A DNA stretch of 64,000 nt from Burkholderia sp. SRS-46. Lineage in GTDB: Bacteria > Pseudomonadota > Gammaproteobacteria > Burkholderiales > Burkholderiaceae. Shown here piece after piece: positions 1 to 7,785 of this stretch. A program made the position numbers and the translations under genes. The stretch spans positions 620,001-684,000 of the forward strand of contig NZ_PTXL01000003.1 of NCBI RefSeq assembly GCF_004343775.1, given 5' to 3'. The first letter of the stretch is position 1; each line of letters begins with the position of its first letter. Under the pieces are notes generated by a model. The model did no database searches. It worked only from the letters and a program-made list of their open reading frames with translations, and had not been told where the DNA came from.

Positions 1-60
1 CCGCCGCTCTGTCGGATGGCAGAGCACATACCCACGGCCTCGATACGCTTGCCGAGGCTA

Positions 61-91
61 ACCATAACCTTTAAGTAAAGTTAAAGGTCAA
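61..91 (-). promoter_or_regulatory. MerR-type promoter with 19-bp spacer, reading out of the left edge
   Basis: On the minus strand a -35 TTGACC (91-86) and a -10 TATGGT (66-61) are separated by exactly 19 bp. The spacer region holds a perfect 8-bp inverted repeat (67-74 and 81-88, 6-bp centre). An over-long 19-bp spacer with a central dyad is the hallmark of promoters remodelled by MerR-family activators (SoxR, CueR, MerR, CadR). The driven gene lies left of position 1; an ATG at 29 could be its start, but too little is visible to identify it. Confidence 0.7.
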
Positions 92-105
92 GACCTTTTT
101 GCCGT

Positions 106-744
106 TCACGCTCCGGGGCGCGCTTGCGGCAGAACCAGCCCGTCCAGCAAGGTCGTCAACGCGTCTTCGATCGCGTGATCGCCGACCTTCTCGCGCACCA
201 GCCGCCCGTCGATCGCGAGCATCGTCAGGCCATGAAGATGCGCCCAGCAGGCGGTCGCCTGGCCGAGCGCGGAGCGCGGGCGGATCGTGCCGGCTTGCTG
301 GCCGCGCTCGAGGATGTCGATGACCAGCTGGAAGGGCGCTTGCGCGCGCGGATCGAGGTGGATCGCCGTCGGCTCCCCGGCCTCCGCGGCGAACATCAGC
401 CGATAGAGCTCCGGGTTCCGCTGGCCGAACGCGAGATGCGCATAGGCCAGCGCACGCAGCACCGCCGGTGCGTCCGACGCGGGATCGACGGATTCGGCGA
501 GCGCATCGCGCAAGCGATCGAACCCGATCAGCGCCAGTTCGAGCAGCAGCGCGGCCTTGTCCGGGAAATGCCGGTAGGGCGCGGAGTGGCTGACGTTCGC
601 CCGCCGCGCGATTTCACGCAGCGTGAATTGCCAGCCCTGTTGCGCCTGCAGCGTGTCGAGCGCCGTTTCGATGATCGCGCGGCGCAGATCCCCGTGGTGA
701 TAAGCCTTTTGCCCGGCGTCGGTGTCGGCGTCTGACGGCATCAT
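106..744 (-). CDS. TetR/AcrR family transcriptional regulator
   Basis: A one-component repressor of about 212 residues. The N-terminal helix-turn-helix is clear (TLREIARRANVSHSAPYRHF, residues about 40-59), with the family-typical YRHFPDKAALL after the recognition helix; the C-terminal part is the helical ligand-binding domain (TetR_C WHG-like). I chose the ATG-ATG pair at 744/739 because the residues upstream of it (up to 795) look like non-family sequence and would run into the operator. It is divergent from the aldehyde dehydrogenase at 841, with a palindrome between them, so it probably represses that gene and itself in response to an aromatic aldehyde or related compound (inference). Confidence 0.88.
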   Translation of the reverse strand: MMPSDADTDAGQKAYHHGDLRRAIIETALDTLQAQQGWQFTLREIARRANVSHSAPYRHFPDKAALLLELALIGFDRLRDALAESVDPASDAPAVLRALAYAHLAFGQRNPELYRLMFAAEAGEPTAIHLDPRAQAPFQLVIDILERGQQAGTIRPRSALGQATACWAHLHGLTMLAIDGRLVREKVGDHAIEDALTTLLDGLVLPQARPGA

Positions 745-751
745 GTTGCTC

Positions 752-774
752 CAATGTTGACATCGGAAACATTG
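752..774. promoter_or_regulatory. Candidate TetR operator between divergent genes
   Basis: A 7-bp perfect inverted repeat (CAATGTT at 752-758, AACATTG at 768-774) sits directly upstream of the TetR start and about 65 bp upstream of the dehydrogenase start. A TTGACA hexamer follows at 801-806, itself part of the short dyad GACA-G-TGTC. Size and position fit a TetR-family operator covering the divergent promoters; ligand and binding are not shown. Confidence 0.5.
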
Positions 775-840
775 TGGTCCTATCATTCGAGGCATGCAAG
801 TTGACAGTGTCTACATCGACGCAACCACGTGAGGTGCACC

Positions 841-2316
841 ATGGCCGTTTCCGCAGAATCCAGCTCGAGCATCGACCCGGCGGCGTTGCTGGCCCGCCAG
901 CGCAGCGCATTCGTCAGGGAGGGGCCGCCGAGCGTGCAGCAGCGCAAGGCCACGCTCGCCCGGCTGCGCGCCGCGGTGCTGGCGCATCGCCGCGACGTGG
1001 AGGAGGCGGTCAGCGCCGATTTCGGCCATCGCTCGCGCCATGAGACCGCGATCATGGAACTGGTCGGCGTGATCCAGGCGATCGACTACCTGACGCGCAA
1101 CCTGCGTCGCTTCATGAAGCCGCAGCGCCGGCACGTCGGCCTCTTCTATCGCGCCGGGCAGGCTCGCGTGGAATACCAGCCGGTGGGGGTGGTCGGGGTG
1201 ATGGCGCCGTGGAACTACCCGTTCGCGCTGACGTTCATTCCGCTGGCAACCGCGCTGGCCGCCGGCAATCGCGCGATGCTCAAGCCTTCGGAGCTGACAC
1301 CCCGCACCAGCGAGGTGATCCGGCGGATGCTCGCGGACACCTTCCCGAGCGAGGAAGTCGCGGTCGTGCTCGGCGGCCCGGAAGTCGGCGCCGCCTTCAG
1401 CGGCTTGCCGTTCGACCATCTGCTGTTTACCGGCAGCACGCAGGTGGGCCGCATGGTCATGAAGGCGGCAAGCGACAACCTGGTGCCGGTGACGCTCGAA
1501 CTCGGCGGCAAGAGCCCCGTGATCGTCGCGAGGGGGCATGTCGACGGCCGGACGATGTCCAGCATCGTGTTCGGCAAGCTGTCGAACGGCGGGCAGACTT
1601 GCGTGGCCCCCGACTATGCGCTGGTGCACGAAGACGATCTGGACGCATTCGTCGCGCAATACGATGCGGCCGTCACCCGCTTCTATCCGGACGGGCCAAC
1701 CAGTTCGGATTACACATCGATCGTCAGCGACCGGCATTACGATCGTTTGAGAGACCTCGTCGACGAGGCGCGCAGCAAGGGCGCGCGCGTGATCGAGGCG
1801 GGCGTGAGCCCGCAGCAAGCGGCCACCCGCAGGCGGACGCTTGCGCCCACCTTGATCGTCGGGGCCAGCGACGACATGGCGGTCATGCAGGAAGAGATCT
1901 TCGGGCCGATCCTGCCGGTGCGCACGTATCGCACGATCGACGAGGTCGTCGACTACGTGAACGCCCGCCCGCGCCCGCTTGCGCTCTACTACTTCGGCGC
2001 GCGCAACGGCGACTGCGAGACGTTGCTGAAGCGAACGACGTCAGGCAATGTCGGCATCAACAACACGATCCTGCACGTCGCGCAGGAAGACCTGCCGTTC
2101 GGCGGCGTCGGGCCGAGCGGGATGGGCGCCTATCACGGCATCGAAGGCTTCCGCGCGATGAGCCATGCCAAGGGCGTATTCGTCCAGGGGCGCTGGAGTC
2201 TTCCGAACCTGCTGCGCGCGCCGTTCGGCAAGCTCGCGGATTTCGCGCTGACGGCGCTGCTGGGGCCGAGCCGATACCCGGCCGCAGGGCGCATCGAATG
2301 GGAAGCAAGGCGCTGA
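841..2316 (+). CDS. Coniferyl-aldehyde-type NAD(P)-dependent aldehyde dehydrogenase
   Basis: Oxidises an aldehyde to the acid using NAD(P). At 491 residues it is normal for the family. Visible motifs: GVMAPWNYPF near residue 120 (cofactor-binding Asn), GSTQVG (Rossmann Gly motif), VTLELGGKSP (general-base Glu) and GQTCVAPDY with the catalytic Cys. The CVAPDY context is typical of coniferyl aldehyde dehydrogenase (CalB) and related aryl or long-chain aldehyde dehydrogenases. The start at 841 has a GAGG about 6 bases upstream and removes four unlikely residues found in the longer frame from 829. Divergent from a TetR gene that probably controls it. The aromatic substrate is an inference from family; other aldehydes are possible. 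Confidence 0.88.
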   Translation: MAVSAESSSSIDPAALLARQRSAFVREGPPSVQQRKATLARLRAAVLAHRRDVEEAVSADFGHRSRHETAIMELVGVIQAIDYLTRNLRRFMKPQRRHVGLFYRAGQARVEYQPVGVVGVMAPWNYPFALTFIPLATALAAGNRAMLKPSELTPRTSEVIRRMLADTFPSEEVAVVLGGPEVGAAFSGLPFDHLLFTGSTQVGRMVMKAASDNLVPVTLELGGKSPVIVARGHVDGRTMSSIVFGKLSNGGQTCVAPDYALVHEDDLDAFVAQYDAAVTRFYPDGPTSSDYTSIVSDRHYDRLRDLVDEARSKGARVIEAGVSPQQAATRRRTLAPTLIVGASDDMAVMQEEIFGPILPVRTYRTIDEVVDYVNARPRPLALYYFGARNGDCETLLKRTTSGNVGINNTILHVAQEDLPFGGVGPSGMGAYHGIEGFRAMSHAKGVFVQGRWSLPNLLRAPFGKLADFALTALLGPSRYPAAGRIEWEARR

Positions 2317-2373
2317 GCCGCGTGAAACGCCACGACTGGGCGTAGCCGCCGCTGCAAGCGGCACGCCCCGTCG

Positions 2374-3276
2374 TCAATCGTGCCGCCCGACCCCATCCTC
2401 GACCAGCAGATCGACGAGCTTGCGCGCGAACAGCGGCAGCGCATCGCGATCCGCGACACAAATCTGCAGCCGGCGCTCGGCCCAGTCGTCATCGAGCGGA
2501 ACGATGCGCAACGCCATCGTTCTCGCGTGGCGGCGCGCGGTGCCTTCGGGCAGCACCCCGACACCCACGTTCGCCTCGATCATCCGGCACGCAGTTTCGA
2601 AATTGCTGACCTGGATGCGCCAGCGCAGCGTGCGCTGCACGTCCGCGGCCGCGCGTTTCAGGAAGTTGTGGATCGCGCTCGCTTCCGGCAGCCCGACGAA
2701 ATCGTGGTCGAGCGTGTCCGCGAACGCGATGCGCTCCCGCTGCGCGAACGGATGACTCAGCGCCACCGCCAGCACCAGACGATCGCGCCGATACGGGATC
2801 GCCTCGAGCCCGTCCGCGCGCACGTTGCCCGCGACGAGGCCGATATCGATCGCGCCATCCTGCACCGCGCGCACGATATCGACGCTCAGCCGCTCCTGGA
2901 TATCGACGGTCACGTCCGGATGATTGACGAGATAGCTGCGCAGCACCGCAGGCAGGAACTCGCTCATCGCGGTGGTGTTCGCGAACACGCGCACGTGCCC
3001 CTTCACGCCGGACGCATATTCCTGCAGGTCGCCGCTCAGCTGCTCGAGCTGCCGCAGCACGCGGCGCGCATGCGCGAGCAGCGTCTCGCCGGGCGCCGTG
3101 ATCTTCGCGCCCTGGCTCGTGCGGCTCAGCAGCTTCACGCCGACCTGCTCCTCGAGGTTCTTGATGCGCGTGCTCGCCGCGGGCACCGACAGGTGCGCGC
3201 GTTCCGCGCCGCGCGTCAGGCTGCTCGCCTCGGCGATGTGCGTAAAGAGGTTGAGATCGACCAGATCGAAGCGCAT
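2374..3276 (-). CDS. LysR family transcriptional regulator
   Basis: A 300-residue LTTR. The winged HTH lies at residues about 5-62 (NLFTHIAEASSLTRGAERAH and the ASTRIKNLEEQVGVKLL segment) and is followed by the periplasmic-binding-protein-like effector domain. It is divergent from the citryl-CoA lyase-like gene at 3581, the first gene of the CoA-ester pathway, so it is the likely pathway activator responding to a pathway acid or CoA-ester. A dyad just upstream of its start (3290-3305) may be an autoregulatory site. The gene ends 58 bases after the convergent dehydrogenase; I saw no obvious terminator between them. Confidence 0.92.
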   Translation of the reverse strand: MRFDLVDLNLFTHIAEASSLTRGAERAHLSVPAASTRIKNLEEQVGVKLLSRTSQGAKITAPGETLLAHARRVLRQLEQLSGDLQEYASGVKGHVRVFANTTAMSEFLPAVLRSYLVNHPDVTVDIQERLSVDIVRAVQDGAIDIGLVAGNVRADGLEAIPYRRDRLVLAVALSHPFAQRERIAFADTLDHDFVGLPEASAIHNFLKRAAADVQRTLRWRIQVSNFETACRMIEANVGVGVLPEGTARRHARTMALRIVPLDDDWAERRLQICVADRDALPLFARKLVDLLVEDGVGRHD

Positions 3277-3289
3277 GACGAAATCCCGG

Positions 3290-3424
3290 AATGCCAGCCG
3301 GCATTATCGTCCGCTGTCCAACCAACATGTATTGGAGAAAGTGCGGGGAGACCCGATGACCGGGCACGCGATCCGCCACGCGCGCTAGGGCGCCCGTTAA
3401 CGCGAGACGAATCCCGGTTTCGCG
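3290..3424. promoter_or_regulatory. Divergent control region of the CoA-ester operon
   Basis: The 304-base gap between the LysR start and the first pathway gene holds two dyads: AATGCC-4-GGCATT at 3290-3305, abutting the LysR start, and CGCGAGAC-8-GTTTCGCG at 3401-3424 (one mismatch between arms). Either could be an LTTR recognition or activation site. No gene is evident in this interval. Confidence 0.4.
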
Positions 3425-3580
3425 AGATACAAATTGCCGTGCCCGCATGCATGCGTCAATCTGCATCCATCTGAAAGCAAGGACACGTGCGAGGAGCGGG
3501 CGCGACGTCGTCGTCCTCGACAATGGTTACGCGGAACGGCGTTAACCTCCATATTGATTCATTTCCCAAGGAGTCGAACC

Positions 3581-4369
3581 ATGCCCCGTCAACCGAAACC
3601 GCTGGTGCGCTCCGATATCGCATACAGCCTGCCCGATCGCATCGTCGTGCGCGGCAAGGATCTGCCGAACGAGATCCTCGGCCACATGAACCTCGGCGAT
3701 TTCGCGTTCCTGCAGCTCACCGGCAAGGCCGCCACGCCCGAGCAGTCGGCGGTGTTCAACGCCATCGTCATCACGCTCGTCGAGCACGGGATGACGCCGA
3801 GCGCGATCGCCGCGCGGATGACCTACGCGGGCGCGCCCGAAGCGCTGCAGGCGGCGGTCGCGGCGGGCCTGTGCGGGCTCGGCTCGGTGTTCGTCGGCAG
3901 CATGGAAGGCGCGTGCCGGATGCTGTCCGAAGCGCTGCCGTACGGCACGCGGCACGACGACCTCGAACAGCTCGCGCGCGACACCGTCGCCGCATGGCGC
4001 GCGCGCGGCGCGGCGATTCCGGGCCTCGGCCATCCGCTGCACAAGCCCATCGACCCGCGCACGCCGCGGCTGTTCGAGATCGCTGCGCAGAACGGCTTGT
4101 CCGGCGACTACGTGACGCTCGTGCAACTGATCGGCGCGGAGGCCGAACGCGTGTCGGGCAAGGCGCTGCCGATCAACGCGACCGGCGCGATCGGCGCGAT
4201 CTGCTGTGAATTCGGTTTCCCGTGGCGGATCGTGCGCGGCTTCGGCGTGATGGCGCGCGCGATCGGGCTCGTCGGGCATCTCGCCGAGGAAGCGGAGCGG
4301 CCGATGGCGTTCGAGCTTTGGCAGCGCATCGAGGATGAGGCATCCGCGAACCTGCGCGGCGAAGCATGA
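3581..4369 (+). CDS. Citryl-CoA lyase / short citrate-synthase-like protein
   Basis: A 262-residue member of the citrate synthase superfamily, much shorter than true citrate synthase (about 430 residues) and resembling the cleaving module found in citryl-CoA lyases. Recognisable segments are MNLGDFAFLQLTGK near residue 35, the glycine-rich CGLGSVFVGSMEGA, and PGLGHPLHKPIDPR around residue 150, which holds the active-site His seen in this fold. Start: ATG at 3581 preceded by AAGGAG at 3568-3573; translation from further upstream is not credible. First gene of the collinear cluster with hydratase, acyl-CoA dehydrogenase, CoA-transferase, MmgE/PrpD and CitE. Likely reaction: reversible C-C cleavage of a citryl-CoA-like ester giving acetyl-CoA; exact substrate unknown. 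Confidence 0.8.
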   Translation: MPRQPKPLVRSDIAYSLPDRIVVRGKDLPNEILGHMNLGDFAFLQLTGKAATPEQSAVFNAIVITLVEHGMTPSAIAARMTYAGAPEALQAAVAAGLCGLGSVFVGSMEGACRMLSEALPYGTRHDDLEQLARDTVAAWRARGAAIPGLGHPLHKPIDPRTPRLFEIAAQNGLSGDYVTLVQLIGAEAERVSGKALPINATGAIGAICCEFGFPWRIVRGFGVMARAIGLVGHLAEEAERPMAFELWQRIEDEASANLRGEA

Positions 4370-4517
4370 GCCCGCGGATGGCCGGATCTGGGCGGGATCG
4401 GGCCCCACGCCGCGAACCTTAAGCAAATTCGAAGTCCCGGTTCGGGAAAGGCGACTTCGCGAAACCGCGCCCGAGGTTCATAGTAGGACCCACTGCAGCG
4501 TACCGGAGATATCTCAA

Positions 4518-5378
4518 GTGTCGACCTCATCATCGCAAGACAACGCGTCGCAGCCGCTCGACGCGTGGCTGGGCAAGACGGAAACGCTCGGCGACGACAT
4601 CACGTCGTACCCGCTCGCCGCGCTGGCCGCGACGCTCGATCGCGCGGCGCCCGGCGACGCCGTACCGCCTCTGTGGCACTGGCTGTATTTCCTGCCGGTC
4701 GCGCCGATGGCCCAGGTGGGCGCCGACGGGCACCCGAAGCGCGGCGGCTTCCTGCCGCCGGTGTCATTGCCGCGCCGCATGTGGGCGGGCGGGCGCCTGA
4801 CGTTCCATGCGCCACTGCTCGCGGGCTGTCACGCGACGCGCGAATCGACGATCGCGAACGTCGAGGACAAGACCGGCCGCAGCGGCCGCCTCGTGTTCGT
4901 GACGGTCCAGCATCGCTACGAATCGGAAGGCGTGCTGTGCATCGAGGAAGAGCACGACATCGTCTATCGCGACGCGCCGCAGCCGGGCGCGCCGGCGCCG
5001 AAGCCGGTCGCGGCGCCGCGGGGCGAGACCTGGTTGCGCACCGTGACGGCCGATCCGGTGCTGCTGTTCCGCTATTCGGCGCTGACCTTCAACGGCCACC
5101 GGATCCACTACGACCGCACGTACGTGACGCAGGAAGAAGGCTATCCGGGGCTTATCGTGCACGGCCCGCTGATCGCGACGCTGCTCGTCGATCTCGTGCA
5201 CCGCGAACGCCCCGACGCGACGCTCGCGACGTTCGCGTTCCGCGCGGTGCGCCCGACCTTCGACGGCCACCCGTTCACGCTGTGCGGCAAGCCGTCGGAC
5301 GACGGCAGCACGGTCGAGCTGTGGGCGAAGGACCACGAAGGCTACCTGACGATGCAGGCGACCGCGACGCTTGCCTGA
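4518..5378 (+). CDS. FAS1-like dehydratase domain acyl-CoA hydratase (mesaconyl-C4-CoA hydratase type)
   Basis: A 286-residue double-hotdog protein of the HTD2 / 3-methylfumaryl-CoA hydratase type. N-terminal half: LWHWLYFLP and MWAGGRLTFH; C-terminal half: LFRYSALTFNGHRIHYDR (the hydratase-2 like stretch with Asn and His), then GLIVHGPLIATLL. In characterised relatives (Meh of the 3-hydroxypropionate bicycle) this fold hydrates mesaconyl-C4-CoA to citramalyl-CoA. GTG start at 4518 with CGGAGAT at 4504-4510; 148 bases after the lyase gene. Together with the downstream CitE lyase it would convert an unsaturated C5 acyl-CoA to acetyl-CoA plus pyruvate. Substrate assignment is inferred from family and context. 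Confidence 0.82.
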   Translation: MSTSSSQDNASQPLDAWLGKTETLGDDITSYPLAALAATLDRAAPGDAVPPLWHWLYFLPVAPMAQVGADGHPKRGGFLPPVSLPRRMWAGGRLTFHAPLLAGCHATRESTIANVEDKTGRSGRLVFVTVQHRYESEGVLCIEEEHDIVYRDAPQPGAPAPKPVAAPRGETWLRTVTADPVLLFRYSALTFNGHRIHYDRTYVTQEEGYPGLIVHGPLIATLLVDLVHRERPDATLATFAFRAVRPTFDGHPFTLCGKPSDDGSTVELWAKDHEGYLTMQATATLA

Positions 5379-5409
5379 CCCGGATTCACCCATTCGACGC
5401 ACATCGATC

Positions 5410-6573
5410 ATGCATACGACGCACGACCACACTTTCCAGGACATCCGCGAAGCGGTGCGCGACCTCTGCGCACAGTTCTCCAACGAATACTTCCGCAAGA
5501 TCGACGAAGCGCGCGGCTATCCGGACGAATTCGTCACTGCGCTGACGAATGCGGGCTGGCTCGGCGCGCTGATTCCGCAGGAGTACGGCGGCTCCGGCCT
5601 CGGGCTCACGGAAGCGTCGGTGATCATGGAAGAGATCAACCGGTCGGGCGGCAACTCGGGCGCGTGCCACGGGCAGATGTACAACATGGGCACGCTGCTG
5701 CGCCACGGCTCCGCCGCGCAGAAGGAGAAGTACCTGCCGAAGATCGCGAGCGGCGAGCTGCGCCTGCAGTCGATGGGCGTGACCGAGCCGACCACCGGCA
5801 CCGACACGACGAAGATCAAGACCACCGCCGAGAAGCGCGGCGACCGCTACGTGATCAACGGCCAGAAGGTGTGGATCTCGCGCGTGCTGCACTCGGACCT
5901 GATGATCCTGCTCGCGCGCACGACGCCGCTGGCGGAAGTCAGGAAGAAGTCCGAAGGAATGTCGATCTTCATCGTCGACCTGCGCGAGGCGATCGGCAGC
6001 GGGCTCACGGTTCAGCCGATCCCGAACATGGTCAACCACGAGACCAACGAGTTGTTCTTCGACAACCTCGAGATTCCCGCCGAGAACCTGATCGGCGAGG
6101 AAGGCATGGGCTTCAAGTACATCCTCGACGGGCTGAACGCCGAGCGCACGCTGATCGCGGGCGAATGCATCGGCGACGGCTACTGGTTCATCGACAAGGT
6201 CAGCCAGTACGTGAACGAGCGCGTCGTGTTCGGCCGACCGATCGGGCAAAACCAGGGCGTGCAGTTTCCGATCGCGCGCGCGTTCGTGAACGTCGAGGCG
6301 GCGAGCCTGATGCGCTTCGAGGCCGCGCGCCGTTTCGACGCGCACGAGCCGTGCGGCGCGCAGGCGAACATGGCGAAGCTGCTTGCGGCCGATGCGTCGT
6401 GGGAAGCGGCGAATGCGTGCCTGCAGTTCCATGGCGGCTTCGGCTTCGCGTGCGAATACGACGTCGAGCGCAAGTTCCGCGAGACGCGCCTGTATCAGGT
6501 CGCGCCGATCTCGACGAACCTGATCCTGTCGTACGTCGCCGAGCATCTGCTCGGCCTGCCGCGTTCGTTTTGA
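5410..6573 (+). CDS. Acyl-CoA dehydrogenase family protein
   Basis: FAD-dependent acyl-CoA dehydrogenase, 387 residues. N-terminal helical domain to about 120, then MGVTEPTTGTDTTKI (flavin-binding loop) and a WISRVL-like segment, the beta domain, and the C-terminal helical domain with FHGGFGFACEYDVER. The position normally occupied by the catalytic Glu of medium-chain enzymes (IYEGT) reads LYQVAP with Gln at about residue 363, so the base must lie elsewhere, as it does in isovaleryl-CoA dehydrogenases, or the chemistry differs. The ATG at 5410 was chosen because the in-frame extension upstream begins within the end of the hydratase gene; no strong ribosome-binding site is visible. etfBA downstream would take its electrons. 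Confidence 0.9.
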   Translation: MHTTHDHTFQDIREAVRDLCAQFSNEYFRKIDEARGYPDEFVTALTNAGWLGALIPQEYGGSGLGLTEASVIMEEINRSGGNSGACHGQMYNMGTLLRHGSAAQKEKYLPKIASGELRLQSMGVTEPTTGTDTTKIKTTAEKRGDRYVINGQKVWISRVLHSDLMILLARTTPLAEVRKKSEGMSIFIVDLREAIGSGLTVQPIPNMVNHETNELFFDNLEIPAENLIGEEGMGFKYILDGLNAERTLIAGECIGDGYWFIDKVSQYVNERVVFGRPIGQNQGVQFPIARAFVNVEAASLMRFEAARRFDAHEPCGAQANMAKLLAADASWEAANACLQFHGGFGFACEYDVERKFRETRLYQVAPISTNLILSYVAEHLLGLPRSF

Positions 6574-6584
6574 GGAGCGCCGCC

Positions 6585-7763
6585 ATGCGACCGCTCGACG
6601 GCATCAAGGTCATCACCCTCGAACACGCGATCGCGGCGCCGTTCTGCACGCGCCAGCTTGCCGATCTCGGCGCGCGCGTCATCAAGATCGAACGGCCCGG
6701 CAGCGGCGATTTCGCGCGCGGCTACGACGAGCGCGTGCACGGGCTGTCGTCCCATTTCGTGTGGGTGAACCGCTCGAAGGAGAGCCTGACGCTCGACGTC
6801 AAGCAGCCGGAGGCCGCGGAGATCCTCAAGGCGCTGCTCGCCGATGCGGACGTGCTCGTGCAGAACCTCGCGCCCGGCGCGGCGGAACGGCTCGGGTTCG
6901 GCTACGACGCGCTGAAGGACGCGCATCCGCGCCTGATCGTCTGCGACATCTCGGGCTATGGCGCGGACGGCCCGTACCGCGACCGCAAGGCCTACGACCT
7001 GCTGATCCAGAGCGAATCGGGGTTCCTGTCGATCACAGGTTCGCCGGGCGAGCCGGCGAAGGCCGGCTGCTCGATCGCGGACATCTCGGCCGGCATGTAT
7101 GCGTTCACGAGCATCCTGAGCGCGCTGCTGATGCGCGGGCGCACCGGCAAGGGGTGCCGGATCGACGTATCGATGCTGGAGAGCATGGTCGAGTGGATGA
7201 GCTATCCGCTCTATTACGCGATCGACGGGCAGAGCCCGCCCGCGCCGTCGGGCGCGTCGCACGCGACGATCTACCCGTACGGCCCGTTCCCGGCCGGCGA
7301 CGGCAAGACCGTGATGCTCGGCCTGCAGAACGAGCGCGAGTGGAAGCTGTTCTGCGAACAGGTGCTGCGTCAGCCGGAGCTTGCCGCAGACGCGCGCTTC
7401 AACGCGAATTCGAAACGCCACGCGGCGCGCGATACGCTGCATGCGCTGATCGTCGACGCATTCGCCGCGCTCACCGCGGGCGACGTGATGCAGCGGCTCG
7501 ACGCGGCCGGCATCGCGAATGCGCAGATGAATACGCTCGACGACGTGTGGCGGCATCCGCAGCTCGCGGCGCGCGAGCGCTGGCGCAGCGTGGAGACGGC
7601 AGCCGGCACGGTGCCGGCGCTGCTGCCGCCGGGGCTGCCCGACGGCGTCGAGCCGCGCATGGACGCGGTGCCGGCGCTCGGCCAGCACACCGACGCCATC
7701 CTCGCCGATCTCGGCTACGAGCGCGCACGCATCGATGCGCTGCGCGCGAACCGCACGATCTGA
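6585..7763 (+). CDS. CaiB/BaiF family CoA-transferase
   Basis: Class III CoA-transferase of 392 residues. The N-terminal segment LDGIKVITLEHAIAAPFCTR and the DLGARVIKIERPGSGDFAR stretch are typical; the catalytic Asp should be in SIADISAGMYAF around residue 170. These enzymes move CoA between dicarboxylates without free intermediates; here the probable role is activating the free acid that enters the pathway, with succinyl-CoA or another pathway thioester as donor (inference). GAGGAG immediately precedes the ATG at 6585 and the gap to the dehydrogenase is 11 bases, so the two are co-transcribed. Confidence 0.9.
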   Translation: MRPLDGIKVITLEHAIAAPFCTRQLADLGARVIKIERPGSGDFARGYDERVHGLSSHFVWVNRSKESLTLDVKQPEAAEILKALLADADVLVQNLAPGAAERLGFGYDALKDAHPRLIVCDISGYGADGPYRDRKAYDLLIQSESGFLSITGSPGEPAKAGCSIADISAGMYAFTSILSALLMRGRTGKGCRIDVSMLESMVEWMSYPLYYAIDGQSPPAPSGASHATIYPYGPFPAGDGKTVMLGLQNEREWKLFCEQVLRQPELAADARFNANSKRHAARDTLHALIVDAFAALTAGDVMQRLDAAGIANAQMNTLDDVWRHPQLAARERWRSVETAAGTVPALLPPGLPDGVEPRMDAVPALGQHTDAILADLGYERARIDALRANRTI

Positions 7764-7785
7764 TTCTTCGACACGCGTTGACGCC

